Source: Clostridiales bacterium
GTDB lineage: Bacteria; Bacillota; Clostridia; Oscillospirales; Acutalibacteraceae
Direction: 5' to 3'
Length of the DNA stretch: 33,015 bases
Assembly: GCA_012517675.1 (NCBI GenBank)
Contig: JAAYUL010000078.1
Coordinates: 1-33,015 of the forward strand
The position numbers were made by a program, and so were the translations under genes. Under the pieces are notes generated by a model. The model made no database searches. It worked only from the letters and a program-made list of their open reading frames with translations, and was not told the origin of the DNA. Positions 7,741-15,262 of this stretch are shown piece after piece (within the stretch, counting starts at the first letter, position 1; each line of letters opens with the position of its first letter).

Positions 7741-8680
7741 TATTTTCACCCTTATTCAGCTTGAACCTTTCAATTAAAGAATAAAAATCTTTTTTGTAGA
7801 CGACTTTAATATTGGTACCGGGATATAACTCGCGCAGCTTTTTGGCTTTTTTGTTTTTGACGGTGACGTATTTCTGGTTCATAGTGGTCAATTCGATGTA
7901 GGTATCAAAATCTGTCAGATAGAAGTCCGGGCTGAAGGCCATTTTCATATTTCCTTCCGCGTCCCACTCGATCGGGAAGGTCTTTGGCTCGTATTTCCAG
8001 TCGATTTGGTACATGTCAAGAATTTTTGCAAACTCCGCTTCCGTTTCCGTTTTGAATACCGGGCATTGCGACAAGTGATTGGAAACCGGCTGATGATCCG
8101 TTTCCAGGACCATTTGTCTGCGGCGTTCATGTTCCTCATAGAGCGCGGCGACGGTCGATATGCATTCATCGGCGGAAAGGGATTCTGTGTTCAGGGTCAG
8201 GTGATAGTAGGCCGGGTCATTCAAATCGGCATTGAAAATCGTGGAAACAAACCGTTTGTGCTTCCGGTCCGCGGCATCCAGAATATGCTCCGCTTCTTCA
8301 TCGGAAACGTGAAACTGCCTTTTTGCCCGGATGATTCTGATTTTTTTGGGCGCGAAGATTCGCACATGCACCGCGTCTTTTCGCCCCGAAAAAATCATCT
8401 GGGAGCCGAATCCCATCAGTACCGCGGGGGCGTTTTCCAAATAACTTTCCAGGTTCCCGGTAATGGCGTCCAGAAAAGTACGGCCTTCGCTGCTCTGCTT
8501 TGTAAAATATTTCGCGCTTTGAGACAGCATCTGCAGATCATAGGGGGTCGCGGCAATATCGGGGAAGCGGGACAGCAGGATGTCCCGTGTGAAAAGCTCC
8601 CAGCCAAGTTTTCGGGACAGTCCTTCCGCGACTTCATCGCCTAACCTGCACATCTGCCTTGATATGGTGATCATCGGCAC
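7727..8680 (-). CDS. Cytidylate-kinase-like domain fused to a PD-(D/E)XK nuclease-like domain
   Basis: 317 residues. The first ~200 resemble the cytidylate kinase-like family (MITISRQ start, HVRIFAPKKIRI, DRKHKRFVSTIF, LNDPAYYHLTLNT). The glycine-rich nucleotide loop, usually SREFGSGGR, reads SRQMCRLGD, so phosphotransfer may be lost. The last ~75 residues contain FSPDFYL near 252, YIELTT near 263 and VKNKKAKKLRELYP, the Asp...Glu-x-Thr...Lys order of a PD-(D/E)XK nuclease core. GTG at 8680 is the start because AAGGAGG lies 8 nt upstream; the longer TTG frame would begin upstream of the predicted transcription start. It overlaps the HPRT-like gene by 14 nt. The function is unknown; RNA or nucleotide sensing and cleavage is speculation. 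Confidence 0.75.
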   Translation of the reverse strand: MPMITISRQMCRLGDEVAEGLSRKLGWELFTRDILLSRFPDIAATPYDLQMLSQSAKYFTKQSSEGRTFLDAITGNLESYLENAPAVLMGFGSQMIFSGRKDAVHVRIFAPKKIRIIRAKRQFHVSDEEAEHILDAADRKHKRFVSTIFNADLNDPAYYHLTLNTESLSADECISTVAALYEEHERRRQMVLETDHQPVSNHLSQCPVFKTETEAEFAKILDMYQIDWKYEPKTFPIEWDAEGNMKMAFSPDFYLTDFDTYIELTTMNQKYVTVKNKKAKKLRELYPGTNIKVVYKKDFYSLIERFKLNKGENNGSD

Positions 8681-8717
8681 CGGATAGACCTCCTTCGTAT
8701 TGTTATCTGTCAAGTAT

Positions 8718-8746
8718 ATTATAACAAATTTCTCTTAATTTGAAAA
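8718..8746 (-). promoter_or_regulatory. Putative promoter of the kinase-nuclease/HPRT-like operon
   Basis: On the minus strand TATAAT (8723-8718) follows TTTTCA (8746-8741) at 17 nt. The expected start near 8711 leaves a ~30-nt leader with AAGGAGG before the GTG at 8680. Confidence 0.6.
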
Positions 8747-8874
8747 TGGAATTTGGTGAAAATATTGTTTTCATCTGCTCCGGGTGATATGGAATCACAG
8801 ATGTTTGATCAAAGCCGGCCGGATGCGCGAAAGGAAACGCGGTGCCGTTCTCTCGGCGGTGTCCTTTCGGAGCA

Positions 8875-9750
8875 TTACAGACTGATGCCGAGCACATGCT
8901 TGACAAGGAAACCGACCGCAAAAGAAATGACCGCGACACCCAGACTGATAGCGGCCATGCTCCAAAACCCTCTTTGAAAGGGCCGGTCCTTTGCAACGGA
9001 AAGATAATAATTAAATCCGGCGATAATCAGTAACGCGATCAGGATGGTCGCGGCAAGCGCCCAAAGATAAGCGGCTGCCGGGAAAAGAAGATACGGAATA
9101 ATCAGCAGGACCACGGTTACAAAATAGGAAAGTCCAATGATCACGGTCGATTTGACCGCGTTTTTGCTGTCTTCTTCCCTGGACGACAAATAGCCGGAAC
9201 CCGCCATGGAAAGCGTGGCGGAAACCCCGGTGATCAAACCCGCCATGGCGATGATTCTTGAATTTTGCATCGCCAGCGTATATCCGGCGAGCGAGCCGGT
9301 CAGTTCGACCAGAGCGTCGTTCATCCCAAGAATCACGTCGCCCGTAAAATGCAGGCGCTCCTCATCCAAAAGGTTAATCAGCAAGTCTTCATGCTTTTCC
9401 TCTTCCTGAATGATTTGCCTGAGTTCCGGAATCTGATCAATTTCTTCCCGGTAGGTGCTGACCGCTTTGATTTCTCCGCGCTCCAGCAGTTTAATGAGAA
9501 ATGTATATCCAAGCAGACGCTGGACGAGTCGATAAAGCCCGACCCGCACGGGATTCGGTTTCAGCGAGCGGTTGGAATATTTTCTGAAAACGGCCGCATG
9601 CTGTTGTTCATCTTTTGACATGGCAAGCAGAGTTTCCCGTTCCCGGTCGCTTTTGGCGTCCTGGGCAATCCGGCGGTACAGTTCCGCACTGTTCAGTTCT
9701 TCCTGCTGGTGGATGTCGAATAAATCTTTTTTATTTTTTACTTTCATCAT
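8875..9750 (-). CDS. Ferritin-like/VIT1-CCC1 fusion metal transporter (erythrin-VIT family)
   Basis: 291 residues. The N-terminal ~135 form a ferritin-like four-helix domain with iron-binding patterns EELNSAELYRR, DEQQHAA (ExxH) and EEEKHEDLL (ExxH). The C-terminal part matches the vacuolar iron transporter family: VILGMNDALVELTGSLAG, then about five membrane helices, with GLITGVSATLSMAGSGYL in the second. Such proteins move Fe(II) or Mn(II) across the cytoplasmic membrane, with the ferritin-like domain as metal sensor or donor. AAGG lies 6 nt before the first of two adjacent ATGs. It is transcribed alone. No Fur box was found by eye in the upstream region. Confidence 0.9.
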   Translation of the reverse strand: MMKVKNKKDLFDIHQQEELNSAELYRRIAQDAKSDRERETLLAMSKDEQQHAAVFRKYSNRSLKPNPVRVGLYRLVQRLLGYTFLIKLLERGEIKAVSTYREEIDQIPELRQIIQEEEKHEDLLINLLDEERLHFTGDVILGMNDALVELTGSLAGYTLAMQNSRIIAMAGLITGVSATLSMAGSGYLSSREEDSKNAVKSTVIIGLSYFVTVVLLIIPYLLFPAAAYLWALAATILIALLIIAGFNYYLSVAKDRPFQRGFWSMAAISLGVAVISFAVGFLVKHVLGISL

Positions 9751-9843
9751 GGCTGCCTTCTTTCATCAATTCAAAAACACGGCGGCGAACGCAGGCTCCG
9801 GTTCTGTTTTTTCCATGGAATCCCAATCGTTCCCCGTTGTTCT

Positions 9844-9873
9844 ATTATAAAACATTTCGGGCCTTAAAAGCAA
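9844..9873 (-). promoter_or_regulatory. Putative promoter of the ferritin/VIT gene
   Basis: Minus-strand TATAAT at 9849-9844 and TTGCTT at 9873-9868, spaced 18 nt. The -10 is perfect and the -35 matches four of six. Confidence 0.5.
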
Positions 9874-9936
9874 TTTTTTTAACGCTGTGCAGGGAGTTTG
9901 TTCCGGGTCCGTTCCCGGGCTGCTTACGGCAAGAGA

Positions 9937-9961
9937 TGAGCCGCATTTGACAGGCGGCTCA
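9937..9961. promoter_or_regulatory. Inverted repeat over the -35 box, candidate operator
   Basis: TGAGCCGC and GCGGCTCA are perfect 8-bp arms separated by 9 nt that include the TTGACA of the promoter at 9947. The position would let a bound dimer block RNA polymerase. The TetR-type protein encoded downstream is an obvious candidate (inference). Confidence 0.55.
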
Positions 9962-9975
9962 CGGTAGAATATAAT
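9947..9975 (+). promoter_or_regulatory. Consensus sigma-A promoter upstream of the TetR-type gene
   Basis: TTGACA at 9947-9952 and TATAAT at 9970-9975, spaced 17 nt, a perfect consensus match. The transcript would start near 9982 and meet a strong terminator at 10085 before the regulator gene. Confidence 0.85.
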
Positions 9976-10028
9976 AAATATGATAACGCACAGGATGAAA
10001 AATTAAAGGATGATCGCCGTGGGCTTTC

Positions 10029-10085
10029 ATGAAAAAGAGCGGTTTCCTTGATCGTATGGGAGCGCAGGCTTTGCTGCTCTGTTAA
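10029..10085 (+). CDS. Possible 18-residue leader peptide
   Basis: A mini-ORF, MKKSGFLDRMGAQALLLC, starts at 10029 and its stop abuts the first base of the terminator stem at 10085. Only a weak GTGGG precedes the ATG. The layout of promoter, short frame and terminator resembles a transcription attenuator, but no run of diagnostic codons is present. The stretch may instead simply be a ~140-nt small RNA. Confidence 0.25.
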   Translation: MKKSGFLDRMGAQALLLC

Positions 10086-10120
10086 AAAAACCGGAAAGCC
10101 ATGCGGCTTTCCGGTTTTTT
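10085..10120. terminator. Strong bidirectional terminator inside the TetR leader
   Basis: AAAAAACCGGAAAGCC and GGCTTTCCGGTTTTTT are perfect 16-nt arms around the loop ATGC. It lies 32 nt before the TetR start, so most transcripts from 9947 should stop here unless it is controlled. Confidence 0.85.
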
Positions 10121-10152
10121 ATCTTTTCAGAAGTGTAAAAGGGGTGTGCGGC

Positions 10153-10743
10153 ATGCCGAGTTCGGAGTTGACAAAACGGGCGCTTGCGGATGGAATTAAA
10201 AAAATGATGCAGACCGCATCGCTGAATAAAATTTCCGTCGAAGATATCACCCGGTTCTGCGGAATCAGCCGCAACACCTTTTATTATCATTTTAAAGACA
10301 AGTTTGATTTGGTCAACTGGATTTTCTATACGGAAATCACGCCGCATATCACCAAGTTCGTGGACCGGGCACACTGGGTGGACGGGCTGACGGAGCTGTG
10401 CCTCCATATGCAGCAGGATAAAAAATTCTATATCAACGCACTGAACACGGAAGGACAGAATTCGTTTTCCGAATGCCTGATGGATTTTTACCGAACCTTT
10501 TTAATCAATTCGATTCACGACCTCCATGGCGACATGCGCCTGAGTGACAGGGAGGTTGAATTGATCGCCTGCTTTTATTCCTATGCGCTTACGGGCATTA
10601 TTCTGGAGTGGGCGAAACACGGCATGGCGGAAGACCCGGTTCCCACCATTCATCTGATCGAATCGCTGATTAACGGCAGCCTGTACCATGAAGTTAAGCG
10701 CATCAATGACCTGCATATGAAAAATGACATTGATGCAGGATGA
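10153..10743 (+). CDS. TetR/AcrR-family regulator, DhaS-like
   Basis: 196 residues. The N-terminal helix-turn-helix is clear: TKRALADGIKKMM, NKISVEDITRFCGISRNTFYYHFKDKFDLVNW, the pattern of TetR regulators related to the dihydroxyacetone kinase regulator DhaS. The C-terminal ~120 residues are a helical ligand or dimer domain with no recognisable ligand. I start at 10153, preceded by AAAAGGGG, because the frame upstream runs through the terminator stem. Its 3' end overlaps the convergent radical SAM-like gene by 41 nt. Targets are unknown; the inverted repeat at 9937 suggests autoregulation. Confidence 0.85.
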   Translation: MPSSELTKRALADGIKKMMQTASLNKISVEDITRFCGISRNTFYYHFKDKFDLVNWIFYTEITPHITKFVDRAHWVDGLTELCLHMQQDKKFYINALNTEGQNSFSECLMDFYRTFLINSIHDLHGDMRLSDREVELIACFYSYALTGIILEWAKHGMAEDPVPTIHLIESLINGSLYHEVKRINDLHMKNDIDAG

Positions 10744-11650
10744 GCTTTTGGATGTATTCCGCATCACGCCGGTAATCAAACAGCAAAATCGGGTCCTCGC
10801 CTTCCTCTCTGGAAGCGCAGATGTAGCGATAAACCGAATCGGCTTCCCGTGCTTTGTCTTTCGGGCCGGCGTATACCCCGGTAAAGCACCCGCAGCGGAT
10901 CATTTCCTTCAAAAATTCATCCGTCAGATCAGCTTTCGCGCCTTCTCCGTAACGAAATAAAAAACCATAGAGCAGACGGTGTTCCCGCAGGATGCGGAAT
11001 GCCTCCGCTCTTTTTTGTTCGCTGTCGGCCGAAGCGTCATGGCCGATATTCAGTAAGATGACGGCGTTTTTCGCATTGTAAATTGCCGCGGCTTCCTCCT
11101 CGCCGATACAGCGGGCGTCGACCGCGCACACAAACGTGCAGTCTTTGCAGCGCGCGGCGACGCGCAGCACGGGTAAAAACAGTGTTTTCTCAGAGTCCAG
11201 ACGAATAGCGAAAGCAAAGCTTCCCATCTCCATGCAATGTTTGATTGTGATTTCCAATGTGTTGACCGAAGGGGCGTTATCACCGTTCGTAAGGTCAAAT
11301 TCCTGCAGCCAGGAGACGACGGCCCCGTTTTCGGCATTCTGTTTTCTGATTTGGCGCGCACCGTATGTAAAGCTGGTGATTCCAAGGTTGACGCCGATTG
11401 TTTTAAAAACGGCGTCGTCAACGGAATGGACCCCTCTTTTGATCAGCTGATGAAACGGGTTCCTCGGGAGCGAAGCAACATCGCGCGCCATATTGAAAAA
11501 TTCCCTTTGAAGCTCACTTTTTGCAAAGGTGCTTCCAAAATCGATCGCCTTCCGTATGCTGCGGGAGGTGTCGTTTTTTAAATCACGAATCAACTTTGCG
11601 GTAATCGATTCGGCTGTGACTCGAAGCAGGCGATAATTAAAGTCAAACAT
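10703..11650 (-). CDS. Radical SAM paralogue without the iron-sulfur cysteines (pseudoenzyme)
   Basis: 315 residues that align along their length with the enzyme encoded at 11979. KTIGVNLG matches ENFIINAT, LEITIKHCMEMGSFAFAI matches LNSIVRQGKECGTFMYVL, and PILLFDYRRDAEYIQKL matches PIFTMDFWNDGEYVKGC. Where the enzyme has CNLHCIGC this protein reads DLTNGDNAPS, so the cluster-binding loop is gone, and it ends before the SPASM-like cysteines. It cannot bind the radical SAM cluster in the usual way. It may be a partner or regulator of the intact enzyme (inference). The ATG at 11650 has AGG immediately before it and GGGAGG 12 nt upstream, neither ideally placed. The gene is divergent from the enzyme, with a 328-bp gap. 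Confidence 0.8.
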   Translation of the reverse strand: MFDFNYRLLRVTAESITAKLIRDLKNDTSRSIRKAIDFGSTFAKSELQREFFNMARDVASLPRNPFHQLIKRGVHSVDDAVFKTIGVNLGITSFTYGARQIRKQNAENGAVVSWLQEFDLTNGDNAPSVNTLEITIKHCMEMGSFAFAIRLDSEKTLFLPVLRVAARCKDCTFVCAVDARCIGEEEAAAIYNAKNAVILLNIGHDASADSEQKRAEAFRILREHRLLYGFLFRYGEGAKADLTDEFLKEMIRCGCFTGVYAGPKDKAREADSVYRYICASREEGEDPILLFDYRRDAEYIQKLILHQCHFSYAGH

Positions 11651-11978
11651 CCTCCGCGTTTTCCTCCCTTTGCGGTCCCATCGGATACAAAAGCCCGCGG
11701 CTGTCCGTCTTTCAGGCTGTCATCCGGCCGCGGCACGTTTTCCCGGCGCCGGATTGCTTTTCAACATTCTTCTCATATCAATATATCTTGCGGAGGGGAC
11801 GGTTTATATGGACAATATTAAAATTTGTTTTAAATTATGACATTTTTCATGGATTGCCCAATATTTAAACAAACCGGAATTTTTGTCTGATTACAAAAAT
11901 AATGCTTTTTAGTATATTTATGTGTAGGAAAGGATATTTATCTGTAGAGGATGATTTCTGTTAAAGGAGTGAAATTTT
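11651..11978. other. Divergent intergenic region between the two radical SAM-like genes
   Basis: 328 bp. The left third is GC-rich (CGGCCGCGGCACG). The right two thirds are strongly A/T-rich, from about 11780 to the AAAGGAG site before 11979. This A/T-rich part must carry the promoters, but no hexamer pair with good spacing stands out. No gene or terminator is seen. Confidence 0.6.
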
Positions 11979-13358
11979 ATGTCTGAATCCATTAAAGAAA
12001 GTTTGGAAAGATTCGGCCTCAGGCATGCGCTGTCGTACCTGGATTCCGACCCGGACCGCAATATACCGAAGCTGCTTTCCTGGGTTGACCGTTTTGACAG
12101 GGACAATGTTGTCGCCTCACAGCGCGCGGTGTTTCATCAGGTGATCGATCAACCGGACAACAACTGGTACCGTCTGATCAGGAGCCTCTGGACCGATGTC
12201 GATGCAGGCGTCAGAAAAGCTTTGTTTGAAAATTTTATCATCAACGCCACGGTGATCGGCGGGAAAAGGGAGGACAAATACCGGGAAAAGAACCAGAGCA
12301 ATATTCCCTGGGCTATTCTGATGGACCCCACCAGCGCGTGCAATCTGCACTGTATCGGCTGCTGGGCCGCGGAGTATGGGGATAAGCTCAATCTGGATTA
12401 CGATACGCTCAACAGCATTGTCCGGCAGGGCAAGGAATGCGGTACCTTTATGTATGTGCTTTCCGGCGGCGAGCCGCTGGTCAGAAAGAAAGACGTTATC
12501 CGGCTGTGTGAAGAAAACCCGGACTGCGCCTTCCTCGCCTTCACAAACGGCACGCTGATTGACGAAGCGTTTGCGGACGAGATGCTGCGCGTTAAAAACT
12601 TCGTTCCCGCCATCAGCGTGGAAGGGTTTGAAGAAGCCACCGACAGCCGCCGGGGGGCGGGCACCTACCAGGCCGTGTGCAGAGCGATGGAAATTCTGAA
12701 GAGAAAGAAGCTTGCGTTCGGCGTCTCGTGCTGCTACACCAGTAAAAATGTGGATGAAATCGGCAGTGAAAAATATTTCGACGACCTGATTGAAAAGGGC
12801 GCGAAATTCGCCTGGTTCTTTACCTATATGCCGGTCGGCAAAGACGCCGTCCCCGAACTGATGGCGACGGCCGAGCAGCGCGCATACATGTATCGGCAAA
12901 TCCGCAAGTTCCGTGAAACGAAGCCTATTTTCACCATGGATTTCTGGAACGACGGCGAGTATGTCAAAGGATGCATTGCCGGGGGCCGCAACTATCTGCA
13001 TATCAATGCAAACGGAGACATCGAGCCCTGTGCCTTTATTCATTATTCCAACTGCAATATTCACAATACAACTCTTCTGGATGCCTACCGGTCGCCGCTG
13101 TTTATGGCGTACCGCAAAGGGCAGCCGTTCAATGAGAATCACCTCCGCCCGTGTCCGCTGCTGGACAATCCCGAAAGACTGGCGCAAATGGTGAAGGAGT
13201 CCGGCGCGCATTCCACGGATTTAACCAGTCCGGAAGAGGTGGACGATCTTACCGGAAAGTGCAAAGACACTGCGGAAAAATGGGCCGTTACGGCGGAAAA
13301 GCTCTGGCAGGAATCGCACCCCTGCGCTCATTGTGCCGGCTGCGCTTCCAAAAAGTAG
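11979..13358 (+). CDS. Radical SAM protein with SPASM-like C-terminus
   Basis: 459 residues. CNLHCIGC at residues 121-128 is the CxxxCxxC motif that holds the [4Fe-4S] cluster reducing S-adenosylmethionine. LSGGEPL is the SAM-contacting GGE motif. The C-terminal third is cysteine-rich (GCIAGGRNYLHINANGDIEP, then CAF, SNCNIH, RPCPLL, and CAHCAGC close to the end), as in SPASM-type proteins that bind auxiliary clusters. A ~100-residue N-terminal helical extension precedes the barrel. AAAGGAG lies 9 nt before the ATG. No peptide substrate gene is visible nearby, so this may not be a RiPP maturase. The substrate is unknown. A cysteine-less paralogue is encoded divergently at 10703. Confidence 0.9.
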   Translation: MSESIKESLERFGLRHALSYLDSDPDRNIPKLLSWVDRFDRDNVVASQRAVFHQVIDQPDNNWYRLIRSLWTDVDAGVRKALFENFIINATVIGGKREDKYREKNQSNIPWAILMDPTSACNLHCIGCWAAEYGDKLNLDYDTLNSIVRQGKECGTFMYVLSGGEPLVRKKDVIRLCEENPDCAFLAFTNGTLIDEAFADEMLRVKNFVPAISVEGFEEATDSRRGAGTYQAVCRAMEILKRKKLAFGVSCCYTSKNVDEIGSEKYFDDLIEKGAKFAWFFTYMPVGKDAVPELMATAEQRAYMYRQIRKFRETKPIFTMDFWNDGEYVKGCIAGGRNYLHINANGDIEPCAFIHYSNCNIHNTTLLDAYRSPLFMAYRKGQPFNENHLRPCPLLDNPERLAQMVKESGAHSTDLTSPEEVDDLTGKCKDTAEKWAVTAEKLWQESHPCAHCAGCASKK

Positions 13359-13423
13359 GTCGGGTGAAAATAAGACAGAGTCAAAAGAAACATCTGCACC
13401 GCGGCTTCGCGGAATGACAAAAA

Positions 13424-13476
13424 GCGGTGCGCCCTGAAAGGCTTCCAGAGCCGTTTCAGGGCGCACCGTTTTATCA
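13424..13476. terminator. Bidirectional terminator between convergent genes
   Basis: CGGTGCGCCCTGAAA and TTTCAGGGCGCACCG form a perfect 15-bp stem with flanking A and T runs. It serves the radical SAM gene on the plus strand and the aldehyde dehydrogenase on the minus strand. Confidence 0.85.
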
Positions 13477-13553
13477 GACAATGTCGTTCGTGGTGCAGAG
13501 CATTGGTCATTTCAGTTTCCGCAAGTTATGTTTGCCGGGACAAGCGGACCGCA

Positions 13554-15029
13554 TTAATACAAACCGAATTTATCTTCCGTAAGGCTGATGAAGATGTTCT
13601 TCATTTGCGTATAATGGTCGAGGATTACCTTATGGGTTTCGCGGCCGATGCCGGACTTTTTGTATCCGCCGAACGGAGCGTGCGCCGGAAGATTGTTGTA
13701 GTTATTAACCCACATCCTGCCGGTTTCGACTCCCCTCGCCACACGGAACGCGCGGTTGATATCTTTGGTCCAGACCGCGCCGCCAAGGCCGTACTCGCTG
13801 TCGTTTGCCATTTTAATGACTTCGTCTTCATCTTTGAATTTGAGAATGCAGACTACGGGCCCGAAGATTTCTTCCTGCGCAACCCTCATGTTGTTTGTTA
13901 CGTCCGCGAGAATGGTCGGTTTCATAAAGCAGCCCTTCTCCAGACCGTTTTCGGTGATTCTGCAGCCGCCGGTCGCAACCCTGGCGCCTTCCTGTTTTCC
14001 GATCTCAACGTAGTGGAGAATCTTTTTCAGCTGACCTTCATTGATCTGGGAGCCCATCTGAGTGTCCTTTTCCCAAGGAAGACCGACCTTTACCTTTTCG
14101 AATGCCTGAACGGCGGCGTCCAGGAACTTGTCGTAAATGGCTTCATGAACGAATACTCTCGAACCGGCGCAGCACACCTGCCCCTGATTGAACAGGATAC
14201 CCATTTGCAGGCCCTCGATCGCTTTATCCCAGGGCGCGTCGGGGAAGTAGATGTTGGCGGATTTTCCGCCCAGCTCCAAGGTGGCGGGAATGATTTTTTT
14301 TGCCGCCGCGTCCGCAATGCTGTATCCGACTTCGGTAGAACCGGTAAAGGCGAGTTTCCGGAAGCCTTCGTGCTCCAGCATGTAGTTCCCAGCGCCGGAG
14401 CCTCTCCCTGTGATGATATTGACAACGCCGGCGGTCAGAACCCCGCTTATGAGTTTCATAAACTCCAAAACGCTCAATGAGGTGGAGGACGACGGTTTAA
14501 AAACAATGCAGTTGCCCGCGGCCAGAGCGGGCGCCAGTTTCCATGCGGCCATCAGGAACGGGAAGTTCCACGGAACGATCTGCCCGACAACGCCGAGCGG
14601 TTCTCTCAGAATAATGCTCAGCGTGTTTTTGTCGATCATCACCGCTTCGCCTTCCGCGGCCCGGATCGCGCCGGCAAAGTAACGGAAATGGTCGGAACTC
14701 AGGGGAATATCGATATTCCTGGTTTCACGGATCGGTTTGCCGTTGTCAAGCGTTTCGACCATGGCGAGCTTTTCGGTGTTTTCATCGATGATATCGGCAA
14801 TCTTTAAAAGCATGCGGGAACGCTCCTGCGGGCTGACGTTTTTCCAGCTGTCGAAAGCTTTCCACGCGGCTTTTACCGCTAAGTCGACATCCTCTTTGGA
14901 AGCGTCGACGCAGGTGGACAGGTATTCGCCGTTCGCGGGGTTGTAAGCTTTGAACGTTTTTCCCTCCGTGCCGTCGACCCATTTTCCGTCAATAAACAGT
15001 TTGTAACTATCGTCTACATATTTGTCCAT
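13554..15029 (-). CDS. NAD(P)-dependent aldehyde dehydrogenase
   Basis: 491 residues, usual for the family. It oxidises aldehydes to acids with NAD(P)+ in the cytoplasm. Visible motifs are VGQIVPWNFP (cofactor and catalytic Asn), FTGSTEVGYS (nucleotide loop), TLELGGKS (general base Glu), GQVCCAGSR (nucleophile Cys) and EEIFGPV with the C-terminal PFGGYKKSGIGRE. I start at the ATG at 15029, 7 nt after GGGAGGAAT; an adjacent ATG at 15032 is also possible. A longer upstream frame lacks a ribosome binding site. It is single and divergent from an AraC-type regulator, its likely controller. The aldehyde substrate cannot be told. Confidence 0.92.
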   Translation of the reverse strand: MDKYVDDSYKLFIDGKWVDGTEGKTFKAYNPANGEYLSTCVDASKEDVDLAVKAAWKAFDSWKNVSPQERSRMLLKIADIIDENTEKLAMVETLDNGKPIRETRNIDIPLSSDHFRYFAGAIRAAEGEAVMIDKNTLSIILREPLGVVGQIVPWNFPFLMAAWKLAPALAAGNCIVFKPSSSTSLSVLEFMKLISGVLTAGVVNIITGRGSGAGNYMLEHEGFRKLAFTGSTEVGYSIADAAAKKIIPATLELGGKSANIYFPDAPWDKAIEGLQMGILFNQGQVCCAGSRVFVHEAIYDKFLDAAVQAFEKVKVGLPWEKDTQMGSQINEGQLKKILHYVEIGKQEGARVATGGCRITENGLEKGCFMKPTILADVTNNMRVAQEEIFGPVVCILKFKDEDEVIKMANDSEYGLGGAVWTKDINRAFRVARGVETGRMWVNNYNNLPAHAPFGGYKKSGIGRETHKVILDHYTQMKNIFISLTEDKFGLY

Positions 15030-15213
15030 CATGATTCCTCCCTGCATGGTTTCACACAACAATACTGCGTACACGGAATAAATATGGCAAAAAGCAACAA
15101 TGTTTTATTTACATGTGAATAAATATTAGTAATTATTACTTTTTGTATCATCATAATACACCTGTTTTAATAAAAAAACTAACTGAATTTTAACATTTAT
15201 ATCAATTATTTAA

Positions 15214-15242
15214 TTGTTTTGGCATTTTATCTGTGATATATT
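15214..15242 (+). promoter_or_regulatory. Putative promoter of the AraC-type gene
   Basis: TTGTTT at 15214-15219 and TATATT at 15237-15242, spaced 17 nt, in the very A/T-rich divergent region. The leader before AGGGG would be very short. The match is moderate. Confidence 0.4.
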
Positions 15243-15262
15243 GAATAACAGGGGTGCCTGTG

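Noticed and set aside
8772..8803. Inverted repeat CATCTG/CAGATG between the kinase-nuclease operon and the ferritin/VIT gene
   Set aside because: Short interrupted arms without a T-run on the relevant strand; too weak to call a terminator or operator.
12117..13211. Long minus-strand open frame opposite the radical SAM gene
   Set aside because: Antisense to the CxxxCxxC enzyme; no domain or start signal.
13503..14480. Long plus-strand open frame opposite the aldehyde dehydrogenase
   Set aside because: Antisense to a full-length, motif-complete enzyme; no ribosome binding site.
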